In this document: in pieces, positions 1 to 7,895 of the stretch
Layout of the letters: each line of letters opens with the position of its first letter
Numbering within the stretch: position 1 is the first letter of the stretch
Assembly (NCBI GenBank): GCA_900322095.1
Contig: ONYS01000017.1
Span: 1-57,976 of the forward strand
Length of the DNA: 57,976 nucleotides
Source of the DNA: an uncultured Prevotella sp.
GTDB lineage: Bacteria; Bacteroidota; Bacteroidia; Bacteroidales; Bacteroidaceae
Direction of reading: 5' to 3'
The notes under the pieces: generated by a model
What the model saw: only the letters and a program-made list of their open reading frames with translations
Told to the model about the DNA's origin: nothing
Databases searched by the model: none
Translations under genes and position numbers: made by a program

Positions 1-83
1 TTTTTCGCGTTCTGTTGATTTATGTCAATTTTGTTAGGCGGGAGACATTATTATATTTAAGGAAGATAGGATTCTTGGGATGG

Positions 84-180
84 ATGGGGATTTTATGGGG
101 TGAATGGGGATTTCTTGGGGTGAGTGGGGTGAATGGGGATTTTATGGGGTGGATGGGGGTGAATGGGGGAACATGGGGCG
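84..180. repeat. G-rich tandem array, about 10-bp unit
   Basis: Ten GGGG runs follow each other at 9-10 bp spacing, in units of the form ATGGGGATTT / TATGGGGTGA / ATGGGGGTGA. Alternate units are more alike, so a 20-bp higher-order unit is possible. All G-runs are on the + strand, so this strand could form G-quadruplexes. No gene is affected directly. Confidence 0.85.
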
Positions 181-295
181 CAACAACAACGCTCTATGAA
201 TCCTTGATAGACGCTCTATCAGTTTTCAATCGACGCCGTCAGGAATGACGGCGCTCCTACAATCGGCGATACTGTAATATCGCTAATATTATAAT

Positions 296-383
296 GGGCG
301 GCACGTGGCAACCGTAAGGGCGGCACGTGGCAGCCATAAGGGCGGCACGTGGCAACCATAAGGGTGACACGTGCCGCCCGACA
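296..383. repeat. 22-bp tandem repeat array, CACGTG type
   Basis: Three units of exactly 22 bp (296-317, 318-339, 340-361) share the core GGGCGGCACGTGGCA and differ at one or two positions. A fourth, diverged unit (362-383) begins GGGTGACACGTG. Each unit centres on the palindrome CACGTG. The array lies about 190 bp beyond the stop codon of the AraC-type gene. Confidence 0.9.
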
Positions 384-569
384 AGAAATGATCGTTTGTA
401 AACTAACAGAACGTAGAAATCCATGGATATCAAGTAAGACATTTAAACACGGAAGAATGATATTGGAGAATATTTGCGAACTAAAACTGTCTGCAAATAT
501 ATCATTTTACGATTATAGCCGATGATTTCTGAGGTTTTGAAATGTTCTTTTGCAAGAAGAAGTGCAAAA

Positions 570-2168
570 TCAGTGCCTATTCTCGCGTGCAATGCGCTGA
601 TAGGCCGATGGCGTAAGTCCGGTGAAGCGCTTGAAGTTGGTGGCGAAATTGGCGCGCGATTTGAAGCCTACACTGTTAGCAATAGCCTCTATGGTGTAGT
701 TGCCGAAGTGGTCGGGGTCGTTGAGCCGCTTGCAGGCTTCCTTCACCCGGCAGTTGGTCAGCACGTTGGTGAACGACTGACCGTAGGCCTCGTTGATAAC
801 CTGCGAGACGTATTTCGACTTGGAGTTCACCAGTTCAGCCAAACGCTCTAGTCCGAACGAGTCGGAACAGAACTCTTCTGGATTGTCGAAGACCTTCTGA
901 ATGGCTGCCAACAAGTCTTCCTTGTCCTTATCCTTTAGCGTACTGTTGAGATACTTCACACGGTCGCTCTCGCGCTTCTCCTGATTGAGCAGGTCGACGT
1001 TCTTCTGGTAGAGTTCGCGGTTGCTACAGTTGAGCTCAGCATTCTTCCTATATAGAAAAATCAGGAAGACGACAACCATGATGAGTCCCAGGCACACGGC
1101 TGCGGTGAAGACCCGCTCGTATTGGCGTTTCTCCTTGATGTCCTGCATCTCGGTGTCGATCTTCTGAATTTCGTTGAGGAAGTGGAGGCGCGTGATGTCC
1201 TGCAAGTGGTTGGCGCAGCGCAAGGAGTCGCCCAGTTCGAGAAAGCGGAAGCGATAGACTGCGGCCTGCTTGGGATTGATTTTAACCGTGAACTCGTATA
1301 AGTATTGATAGGTGTTGACGAGTAGATCCCTTGCTCCACTCTTCCGAGCCCGTGCCTCTACCTCCTTCATCGTGACGAGCGCTTCTCTTTGGAGGCCGAG
1401 ATGGTCGTAGAGGATAGCCTTGTTGGTCAGCGCTGAGCAATAGAGGCGTTCGCGTGAGTTGGCCGATGCGGTCTGGGCCTCCATCGTCTGGCGGTCGAGA
1501 CACTCCTGGGCTTTATCTGACTGATGCTTCTGAAGGGCCTCCAGGGCACGGCATCCCCAGCGTACATACTCCAGCAAGGGAATGTCGGAAGGAAAGTGAA
1601 TGGAGTTGAAGGTCTGAATCTCCTTGCTGATAAGGTCGGGACGGTTGAGCGAGAAGGCGATTGCGGTCATGTTGACTAGGTTGCTGGTGAGGGCAGAATA
1701 GAACTTGTGGGCGGCGGCAATACGGAAGGACTTGCGGTAGTAGTCGAGAGCAGTTGAGAGCAGTACGTCGTCGCCGTCTTGCTCGGCACAAGTAATGTAG
1801 ACATTGGCCAAGCACTGGCAAGCATTGCTCAAGTTGACGTAGTCGTCGACCTCCTCACTAATCCGTGCGGCCTTTATGAAGCAACTATAGGCCTTGGCAA
1901 AATCCATGAAGTCGTAGAAGTAGAGATAGCCAGCCTTGTTGTAGGCTTGGCCACAGAGTTTCTTGGCGGAGTCATTCATGTGCTCCTCATAGCGGTTCAT
2001 CACGATGGTATAGCATACCAAAGCCTTGCTGGGGTCGCGGTGGGCTTCCTTGGCATAGTTTCCGCCCATATCCGACAGACGCTCAGAACTCAGCCCCCTC
2101 CACTTAAGATAGAGTTGGTATTCGTATTTACCTGCCGAAGAGGCCCATCCGTCCATAGACAGGCACAT
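570..2168 (-). CDS. TPR-containing transmembrane AraC-family regulator
   Basis: The N-terminal 340 residues are helical and TPR-like. A membrane segment (about 353-373) is followed by a coiled region and a C-terminal AraC/HTH_18 DNA-binding domain (about 432-530, with the second helix-turn-helix around VGFKSRANFATNFKRFTG). This is the Bacteroidetes pattern of a sensor fused directly to its DNA-binding domain, so it probably links an envelope or periplasmic signal to transcription; the signal is not deducible. With the first ATG (2168) the protein lacks a full signal peptide. The frame stays open to a CTG at 2210, and starting there gives KKARK followed by a hydrophobic stretch and a plausible WAS cleavage site. 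A -7 element at 2234-2241 fits either start. Confidence 0.85.
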   Translation of the reverse strand: MCLSMDGWASSAGKYEYQLYLKWRGLSSERLSDMGGNYAKEAHRDPSKALVCYTIVMNRYEEHMNDSAKKLCGQAYNKAGYLYFYDFMDFAKAYSCFIKAARISEEVDDYVNLSNACQCLANVYITCAEQDGDDVLLSTALDYYRKSFRIAAAHKFYSALTSNLVNMTAIAFSLNRPDLISKEIQTFNSIHFPSDIPLLEYVRWGCRALEALQKHQSDKAQECLDRQTMEAQTASANSRERLYCSALTNKAILYDHLGLQREALVTMKEVEARARKSGARDLLVNTYQYLYEFTVKINPKQAAVYRFRFLELGDSLRCANHLQDITRLHFLNEIQKIDTEMQDIKEKRQYERVFTAAVCLGLIMVVVFLIFLYRKNAELNCSNRELYQKNVDLLNQEKRESDRVKYLNSTLKDKDKEDLLAAIQKVFDNPEEFCSDSFGLERLAELVNSKSKYVSQVINEAYGQSFTNVLTNCRVKEACKRLNDPDHFGNYTIEAIANSVGFKSRANFATNFKRFTGLTPSAYQRIARENRH

Positions 2169-2233
2169 CAGAAACAGCAGTATGAATGTTATTTTTCTCG
2201 CCTTTTTCAGACCTCAACCAATATTAGCCGCAA

Positions 2234-2241
2234 CAAAGATA
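2234..2241 (-). promoter_or_regulatory. Bacteroidetes -7 element for the AraC-type gene
   Basis: The minus strand reads TATCTTTG, a match to TAnnTTTG. Transcription should begin near 2227, about 17 nt before the CTG at 2210 or about 59 nt before the ATG at 2168. No clear -33 TTTG is seen. Confidence 0.5.
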
Positions 2242-2473
2242 ATCAATTTTTGCGAATCAAGGTCTCTTTCCTTCAATATTTCAGAATTACCAAGCAAAAG
2301 AACTTCACTTCGTACTGGCAGAAACTGAAGACGAAATACAACATCACAGTTTTAACAATAACAGAACTATGATTGTTGATAAGAAACCCCTTGGGAGAAA
2401 AAATCGTAACAATGGAAGTATAAAGAATGCCAAACAGGAATAATGAGTCGTAAAATCATGAATTATGAATCAT

Positions 2474-2508
2474 TTTGTTGGCAGTAACACTTTTTAAATG
2501 TAACTTTG
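2474..2508 (+). promoter_or_regulatory. Promoter of the relA-type gene
   Basis: TTTG (2474-2477) and TAACTTTG (2501-2508) are separated by 23 bp, matching the Bacteroidetes -33/-7 pattern with a slightly long spacer. The predicted transcript begins near 2514, leaving a leader of about 90 nt. Confidence 0.65.
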
Positions 2509-2516
2509 CACTTGCA

Positions 2517-2562
2517 AGCTGGAAGACGGGTCGCCGCAACGACAGCGCCAAGCCTTCTGGCT
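2517..2562 (+). other. Possible structured 5' leader of the relA-type mRNA
   Basis: AGCTGGAAG (2517-2525) can pair with CTTCTGGCT (2554-2562) through seven Watson-Crick and two G-U pairs. Inside it, GTCG (2530-2533) pairs with CGAC (2540-2543) across a six-base loop. The fold would sit at the very 5' end of the predicted transcript. No known riboswitch class is recognised. Confidence 0.3.
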
Positions 2563-2606
2563 AATGAGTCAACACAATCAGTTTTATTGAGAATCAGCAG
2601 ATAGAC

Positions 2607-4817
2607 ATGGAAGAAAAGTTTCAATTTACCCCAGAAGAGAGCGCTCAGACGATAGAACTGCTCATGGACCTGCGTGGTTCGATGGAAGATTTTCTACACC
2701 CCGATGACCTCAGAAAACTGCGCCAACACCTCACTGAAGCTGCCAATTTGGGGCGCATTCATCGTGACGTGTTCGGTCTGAACCCTATCCTGCATGCCCT
2801 TCAAACTGCAAAAATAGCCATTGAGGAGATTGGACTCAAGCGCGACGGCGTGATTGCCATCATGCTTTATGAAGCCGTGGGCGACAATGCCTACTCCATA
2901 GAAGAAGTGGAAAGCAAGTTTGGAAAGAGTGTCGCCGCTATCATCAGAGGACTGGTGCGCATAGAGCAACTCTACCGCAAGAGCCCCGTCATTGAGAGCG
3001 AGAACTTCCGCAATCTGCTCGTGAGCTTCGCCGAAGACATGAGGGTCATCCTCATCATGATTGCCGACCGCGTAAACGTGATGCGTCAGATACGAGATAC
3101 CGATGCGCTTGAAGCCCGCCACCGCGTGGCTGAGGAAGCCAGCTACCTCTATGCGCCCCTGGCTCACAAACTGGGACTCTATCGCTTGAAGAGTGAACTG
3201 GAGGATCTCTCGCTGAAATATCTGGAACACGACGCCTACTACATGATCAAGGATAAGCTCAATGCCACTAAGGCGGCGCGCGATGCCTATATCGACAGAT
3301 TCATAGGGCCCGTGAAGAAGAAGCTGGAGGACGCAGGATTCAAATTTCATATCAAAGGCCGTACGAAGAGCATCCACAGCATCTACCAAAAGATGAAGAA
3401 ACAGAAATGCGGCTTCGAAGGCATCTATGACCTCTTTGCCATCCGCATCATCCTCGACGCCCCGCCTGAGAAGGAAAAGATGCAGTGCTGGCAGGTGTAC
3501 TCCATCATCACCGATATGTATCAGCCCAACCCCAAGCGGTTGCGCGACTGGCTGAGCGTTCCGAAGTCGAACGGTTACGAGAGCTTGCACATCACGGTAC
3601 TGGGCCCGGAAAACAAGTGGGTGGAAGTGCAAATCCGCACGGAGCGCATGGACGAGATTGCCGAGCATGGCCTTGCTGCCCACTGGCGCTATAAGGGCAT
3701 AAAGAGCGAGGGAGGCATCGACGAATGGCTGGCCAACATCCGTGCGGCTCTGGAGAACAACGACAACCTGCAGCTGATGGATCAGTTCAAGCTCGACCTC
3801 TATGAGGACGAAGTCTACGTGTTCACGCCCAAGGGCGACCTGTTCAAGCTGGCCAAGGGCGCCACGGTTCTAGACTTTGCCTATCTCATCCATACCGACG
3901 TGGGCAACCACTGCGTGGGTGCACGCATCAACGGCCGCACCGTGCAGATGCGCGAGGAACTGCACAGCGGCGATACGGTGGAGATCATGACCTCGAAGCA
4001 GCAGGAGCCGAAGCACGAATGGCTCAACCTGGTGAAGACGGCTAAGGCCAAAGCCAAAATCAGACTCGCGCTGAAGGAGACGCAGGTCAAGGCTGGTCTC
4101 TATGCCAAGGAATTGCTCGAGCGACGGTTTAAGAACAAGAAAATCGAAGTCGACGAGAAGGTAATGGCCAAGTTGGTGAAAAAACTCGGATTCAAGGAGA
4201 CTTCTGATTTTTACTCGCAGATAGCTGACGGGAAGCTTGATGCCAACGACGTCATTGAGAAATACATTGAGTTGCGCGACCATGAGAATCAACAGGCCAA
4301 CAACCAGCCAGTAAGATCGGCCGAAGAGTTTGAGTATGAGAATCCCGACGACGGCGTAGGCAGAATGAACGACGACGTGCTGGTGATCGACCAGAGTCTG
4401 AAAGGCATCGACTACACCTTGGCACGCTGTTGCCACCCCATCTACGGCGATCCGGTGTTCGGGTTCGTCACGGTTAACGGCGGCATCAAGATCCACAGAA
4501 TGGATTGTCCCAATGCCCCCGAACTGCGCAAGCGATTCGGCTACCGAATCGTGAGGGCACAATGGAGTGGAAAGGGATCGTCGCAATATACCATAACGCT
4601 GCGCATTATCGGTAACGACAATATCGGAATCGTGAGCAACATCACCAACATCATCTCCAAGGATGAAAAGATCGACATGCGCTCGATCAACATCGACAGT
4701 GAAGATGGTCTCTTCCGCGGCAACCTTGTTGTCCAGCTCAACGACACCAGCAAACTGCAGTCGCTCATCAAGAAACTCAGAACGGTGAAGGGCGTGATCG
4801 ACGTGACTAGAATTTAA
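2607..4817 (+). CDS. relA: RelA/SpoT-family (p)ppGpp synthetase with degenerate hydrolase site
   Basis: This 736-residue long RSH protein makes (p)ppGpp from ATP and GDP/GTP in the stringent response. Domain order is pseudo-HD hydrolase (about 40-190), synthetase (about 240-360, with GRTKSIHSIYQKM, YDLFAIRII and NGYESLH intact), TGS (about 395-455, VYVFTPKGDLFKLAKGAT) and a C-terminal ACT domain (about 660-736). The hydrolase metal-site motif normally written HD is YE here (residues 88-89), and the upstream HP is NP (59-60). Hydrolase activity is therefore unlikely, and the protein is RelA-like rather than bifunctional. A separate SpoT-type hydrolase should exist elsewhere. The gene has its own promoter and stands alone. 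Confidence 0.93.
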   Translation: MEEKFQFTPEESAQTIELLMDLRGSMEDFLHPDDLRKLRQHLTEAANLGRIHRDVFGLNPILHALQTAKIAIEEIGLKRDGVIAIMLYEAVGDNAYSIEEVESKFGKSVAAIIRGLVRIEQLYRKSPVIESENFRNLLVSFAEDMRVILIMIADRVNVMRQIRDTDALEARHRVAEEASYLYAPLAHKLGLYRLKSELEDLSLKYLEHDAYYMIKDKLNATKAARDAYIDRFIGPVKKKLEDAGFKFHIKGRTKSIHSIYQKMKKQKCGFEGIYDLFAIRIILDAPPEKEKMQCWQVYSIITDMYQPNPKRLRDWLSVPKSNGYESLHITVLGPENKWVEVQIRTERMDEIAEHGLAAHWRYKGIKSEGGIDEWLANIRAALENNDNLQLMDQFKLDLYEDEVYVFTPKGDLFKLAKGATVLDFAYLIHTDVGNHCVGARINGRTVQMREELHSGDTVEIMTSKQQEPKHEWLNLVKTAKAKAKIRLALKETQVKAGLYAKELLERRFKNKKIEVDEKVMAKLVKKLGFKETSDFYSQIADGKLDANDVIEKYIELRDHENQQANNQPVRSAEEFEYENPDDGVGRMNDDVLVIDQSLKGIDYTLARCCHPIYGDPVFGFVTVNGGIKIHRMDCPNAPELRKRFGYRIVRAQWSGKGSSQYTITLRIIGNDNIGIVSNITNIISKDEKIDMRSINIDSEDGLFRGNLVVQLNDTSKLQSLIKKLRTVKGVIDVTRI

Positions 4818-4911
4818 CAGTAAGTACAGCCCCAAGGGATTCGGCCATCAGCCAGACTATGGAATGGTGGATTTTCGGAGAGGGCTAAAAAATACAGGAG
4901 ACAAATACCTC

Positions 4912-4952
4912 AGGAGCTTCCCCTCTATGACGAACAGAGAGGGAAAGCTCCT
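4912..4952 (+). terminator. Hairpin downstream of relA-type gene
   Basis: AGGAGCTTCCCCTCT (4912-4926) pairs with AGAGGGAAAGCTCCT (4938-4952) with one mismatch. There is no T-run, so it may be a transcript-stabilising or attenuating hairpin rather than a standard intrinsic terminator. It lies 22 nt before the DUF1460 gene. Confidence 0.4.
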
Positions 4953-4973
4953 TAGAGTTGGAATGATAGAAAA

Positions 4974-5891
4974 ATGAATAAGCTATTGATATGGATATTC
5001 CTCCTGATGAGTATGGTGGCCACAGAAGCTGCGGCACCAACCACGGAGGCAAATGAAGTCGTTCTTGGCCCGGAACAGAGTGCTAAGGCTGAGAATGCAG
5101 CAGTGTATACGCGTGCCGACAGTCTGACGGTAACGAGGCTGCTCAAAGGGGCACGGAAAGCCAAGCCTACATCCAACTGGATGATATACTTTGCCAGACA
5201 GTTGCGTGGACTACCCTATGTGGCCCAAACGCTGGAGAAAAACAAGAAAGAGCAGCTGGTGGTAAACTTGAGGCAATTGGACTGCACGACCTACGTAGAG
5301 AATGTTGCTGCACTGAGCCTCTGCATGAAGAACCAGAAATATACCTTCGAAGACTTCTGCAACTTTCTCCGTCATCTGCGCTATGAGAACGGAGTCGTCA
5401 GCTACCCTACCCGACTGCATTACTTTACAGCTTGGATAGATAACAATACCAAGGATGGATTCGTGAAAAAGGAAATTCAATCACCCAATCCGCCCTTTAC
5501 AAAGGTGCAGACTATCAACATCAACTACATGACGCAGCACGTCGGCCGTTACCCGATGTTGAAGCAGAATCCGGAATGGGTGAAAGAAATACGTGATATA
5601 GAAAACCGGTATAACGGCCTTCGCTTCCGTTATATCCCCAAAACGTCGATAGCCAACACGAAACTGCTTCGCGAGACTATCCACGATGGGGACATCATAG
5701 CAATACTGACCAACAAGCCTGGATTGGACACGAGTCACATTGGAATTGCCGTATGGCATCAGGACGGCTTGCATCTGCTCAATGCGTCGATGGTGAGACA
5801 CAAAGTTGTGGAGGAGCCTTGGACGTTGCAATACTACATGAGCCGACATCCCTCACAGACAGGTATCAGAGTGGTCAGGATGGCTTTATAA
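4974..5891 (+). CDS. Exported DUF1460 (NlpC/P60-like amidase) protein
   Basis: The 305-residue protein has a short signal peptide (MNKLLIWIFLLMSMVATEAAA). The DUF1460 domain follows, with the probable catalytic cysteine at C104 (LDCTTYVEN) and histidine at H255 (DTSHIGIAVWH), the pair expected for an NlpC/P60-type fold. Members are predicted cell-wall amidases acting on muropeptides in the periplasm; the exact substrate cannot be read from the sequence. Its 3' end overlaps the convergent esterase-like gene by 17 bp, so the two transcripts share sequence. Confidence 0.82.
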   Translation: MNKLLIWIFLLMSMVATEAAAPTTEANEVVLGPEQSAKAENAAVYTRADSLTVTRLLKGARKAKPTSNWMIYFARQLRGLPYVAQTLEKNKKEQLVVNLRQLDCTTYVENVAALSLCMKNQKYTFEDFCNFLRHLRYENGVVSYPTRLHYFTAWIDNNTKDGFVKKEIQSPNPPFTKVQTININYMTQHVGRYPMLKQNPEWVKEIRDIENRYNGLRFRYIPKTSIANTKLLRETIHDGDIIAILTNKPGLDTSHIGIAVWHQDGLHLLNASMVRHKVVEEPWTLQYYMSRHPSQTGIRVVRMAL

Positions 5892-6810
5892 TGAACGTCT
5901 TGAACCAATCCTTCAGCACCCCGCCATACTGATCTTGCGAGTCGGAACAGAGCAGAAGGATATAATTGCCATTGCGCAGACGACGGGCTATACACATGCC
6001 TTCGTAATTTGCAATGTCATACTTGGTGAAAGTGAGGTCTGTCTTCCATGAAGTGACCAGGCGCTTCGTTTTGAAATCGGTCACAAAGAGCTTGCACTCC
6101 ACCCACGAGCCTACCTTGGTAGAAGGCACAAAGAACTCGCGCTCCAATACCAGCAATCGTCCATCGTCAAGCGCACAGAGCTCGCTCACGCCGTGGGCGT
6201 AAATAATAGGATAGCCTTTGGAAGCGGCGGGATCCAAATGGTATTCATAACAAGTGTCGAGCTGTCCATCGGAAGTGTAACTCCGCAGATAGACCATATT
6301 GTTCTTATTCTCGTTGCAAGTCCATACCCTGTCGGTCTTCTCATTATAAGTCAGAGACTCCAAGCCGTAATTGCCATAGAGATAGCGGAATTCCGGAGCT
6401 TTGGGCCAAGGCTTCTCGCTGCGCTTGCCTGTCGTGAGGTCATATGAATAGATATTGTTGTCGGCCTCACCGCAGATGAGGATCTGTTTCTTCTTCGGAA
6501 TATAGGTGATGCCCTCCATGTCGCGATTGCGATAGTGGCTGCTTCTGAAGCCCTCGTTGGTTATGGATCGGATAACGCCCGTCACAGGATCGATGTCGAT
6601 ATGGAAGATGAAGAATCCATCCTCGGGCGATTTGTCGGAGACCACGGCATAGCGGTCATCCCCAATAGGCACGATTCCTGAATAGTTGCCCTTGGGCACA
6701 GTGTTGAAGAATTGCTGCTGTTCATTTTCCTTAATTACTGTTTGTGCACATGCTCCATACCCATACAGGCCAAAGGCTAGAAGTGCATAAATGAATCTTT
6801 TCATCGTCAA
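5875..6810 (-). CDS. Exported phytase-like esterase/beta-propeller protein
   Basis: The signal peptide ends near GACAQ, with the likely functional start at Met3 (MKRFIYALLAFGLYGYGACA). The mature part resembles the 'esterase-like activity of phytase' beta-propeller family, with motifs such as DMEGITYIP, YGLESLTYN and YEGMCIARR typical of propeller blades. Role: probably periplasmic or surface hydrolase or ligand-binding propeller; substrate unknown. The start codon overlaps the stop of the upstream membrane protein gene by 4 bp (ATGA), which indicates translational coupling. It is the last gene of the MORN-glgB run. Confidence 0.75.
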   Translation of the reverse strand: MTMKRFIYALLAFGLYGYGACAQTVIKENEQQQFFNTVPKGNYSGIVPIGDDRYAVVSDKSPEDGFFIFHIDIDPVTGVIRSITNEGFRSSHYRNRDMEGITYIPKKKQILICGEADNNIYSYDLTTGKRSEKPWPKAPEFRYLYGNYGLESLTYNEKTDRVWTCNENKNNMVYLRSYTSDGQLDTCYEYHLDPAASKGYPIIYAHGVSELCALDDGRLLVLEREFFVPSTKVGSWVECKLFVTDFKTKRLVTSWKTDLTFTKYDIANYEGMCIARRLRNGNYILLLCSDSQDQYGGVLKDWFKTFIIKPS

Positions 6811-7886
6811 TGTTTATATTTATAATAATACCAGTATGTGTTGCCATATGCATCACGCACAGCCGACTCTGTAGTGGGAATGAGTTTGTCGAAATCCTCA
6901 AAGTCCGCATCCATCACATTGTCGGTCATCGTCACCAGGGGATGGCTCCTTGTATGGGTGTAGAGATAGAGTGCTTCCTTATAATGTTTTGGCAATCCAG
7001 AGTTGACTTTATACTTTTTAAGAAGAAGCCCAGCAAACTCATCCAGCTTGCGGTCGAGCAATAAGGCAGAGAGCTGACAGTCGCGCTTCAGCTTGCCTGT
7101 CTTCATCTGCTTGCTCATTGCCTTCGCATCAAGAAGCAGGAGATGAACATTCTTATCCAATGGATTCATACAGGCACCTCCCCCCACAAGAGGATACTCG
7201 AAGAGTCGGCTTCCCAATTGGCCAGTCTCAGCCAACGCATAGATGCGCAAAGCCGTGAGCGTGGAATCTGTATCGAGCGACTTCTCCCCCACTTTTAAGG
7301 CCTCGTCATACTTCTTCTCCGAGATCAACACTTCCATCTTTGCCCTATAGTGGTAAACCTCACCAGGATTGCTCATAAGGCAAGTCAGGAACATCATAGC
7401 GAAGAGGGCGAGCAGATTGATCCACAAGCTTCTGGACTGCCAGGGGTGATCGGGCAACTCTGACTCGAAGGGCTGCAACTGGCGGGCCAGCCAAAGCAGA
7501 CCACCGGCCAATACCCACAAGAGAGGCAACAGCCAATACCATGGCCACCAGGAATAGACGCCCACATTGTAACATCTCACGCCCGTGATTGCGGCCAACA
7601 AGGCAAAGGAAGGCAGAAAGGTTATCCAATACGCCCGCTTATTGACCCCGCTCAACCGGCAGACAACAAGCTGCAGGAGCCACAATATAAGAACGATGAG
7701 CGGAGTACCAATCGAACGCGCATAGTGTGTCTGTCCACCAGAGAGAATATGCTGGCTGATGAGCAACACATCGTCCTGATAGAAGTTCACGTAACAATAA
7801 GAGAACAGAAGAAAAACAATGGTTCCCAGGACTTTAACCAGCCGGTAACCATTGTTTTTATTTGATATTGCGTATTCCAAATTCAT
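6807..7886 (-). CDS. Integral membrane protein of unknown function
   Basis: The 359-residue protein has about five membrane segments in its first 190 residues (around 20-36, 62-78, 87-105, 115-130 and 152-168). A soluble C-terminal half looks helical and TPR-like (YDEALKVGEKSLDTDSTLTALRIYALAETG). It resembles Bacteroidales proteins annotated as DUF6057, but is shorter than I would expect and I am not sure of the family. It starts 9 nt after glgB ends and overlaps the next gene by 4 bp, so it is part of the same transcript. No catalytic motif is seen. Confidence 0.65.
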   Translation of the reverse strand: MNLEYAISNKNNGYRLVKVLGTIVFLLFSYCYVNFYQDDVLLISQHILSGGQTHYARSIGTPLIVLILWLLQLVVCRLSGVNKRAYWITFLPSFALLAAITGVRCYNVGVYSWWPWYWLLPLLWVLAGGLLWLARQLQPFESELPDHPWQSRSLWINLLALFAMMFLTCLMSNPGEVYHYRAKMEVLISEKKYDEALKVGEKSLDTDSTLTALRIYALAETGQLGSRLFEYPLVGGGACMNPLDKNVHLLLLDAKAMSKQMKTGKLKRDCQLSALLLDRKLDEFAGLLLKKYKVNSGLPKHYKEALYLYTHTRSHPLVTMTDNVMDADFEDFDKLIPTTESAVRDAYGNTYWYYYKYKH

Positions 7887-7895
7887 TGAACTTAG

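Larger units (their letters stand above)
1..569. other. Gene-free stretch with two repeat arrays
   Basis: No convincing gene is seen. The stretch holds a G-rich 10-bp array (84-180) and a 22-bp array (296-383), both listed separately. A perfect 7-bp hairpin lies at 234-253 (CGCCGTC, six-base loop, GACGGCG) without a T-run. GCTCTAT occurs at 191 and again 22 bp later at 213, so the 22-bp periodicity may extend upstream in decayed form. An open frame across 15-248 only reads through the G-rich array. Confidence 0.7.

Noticed and set aside
15-248. 77-residue open frame over the G-rich array
   Set aside because: It translates the GGGG repeat into Gly/Trp/Met-rich low complexity and has no promoter; an artefact of the repeat.
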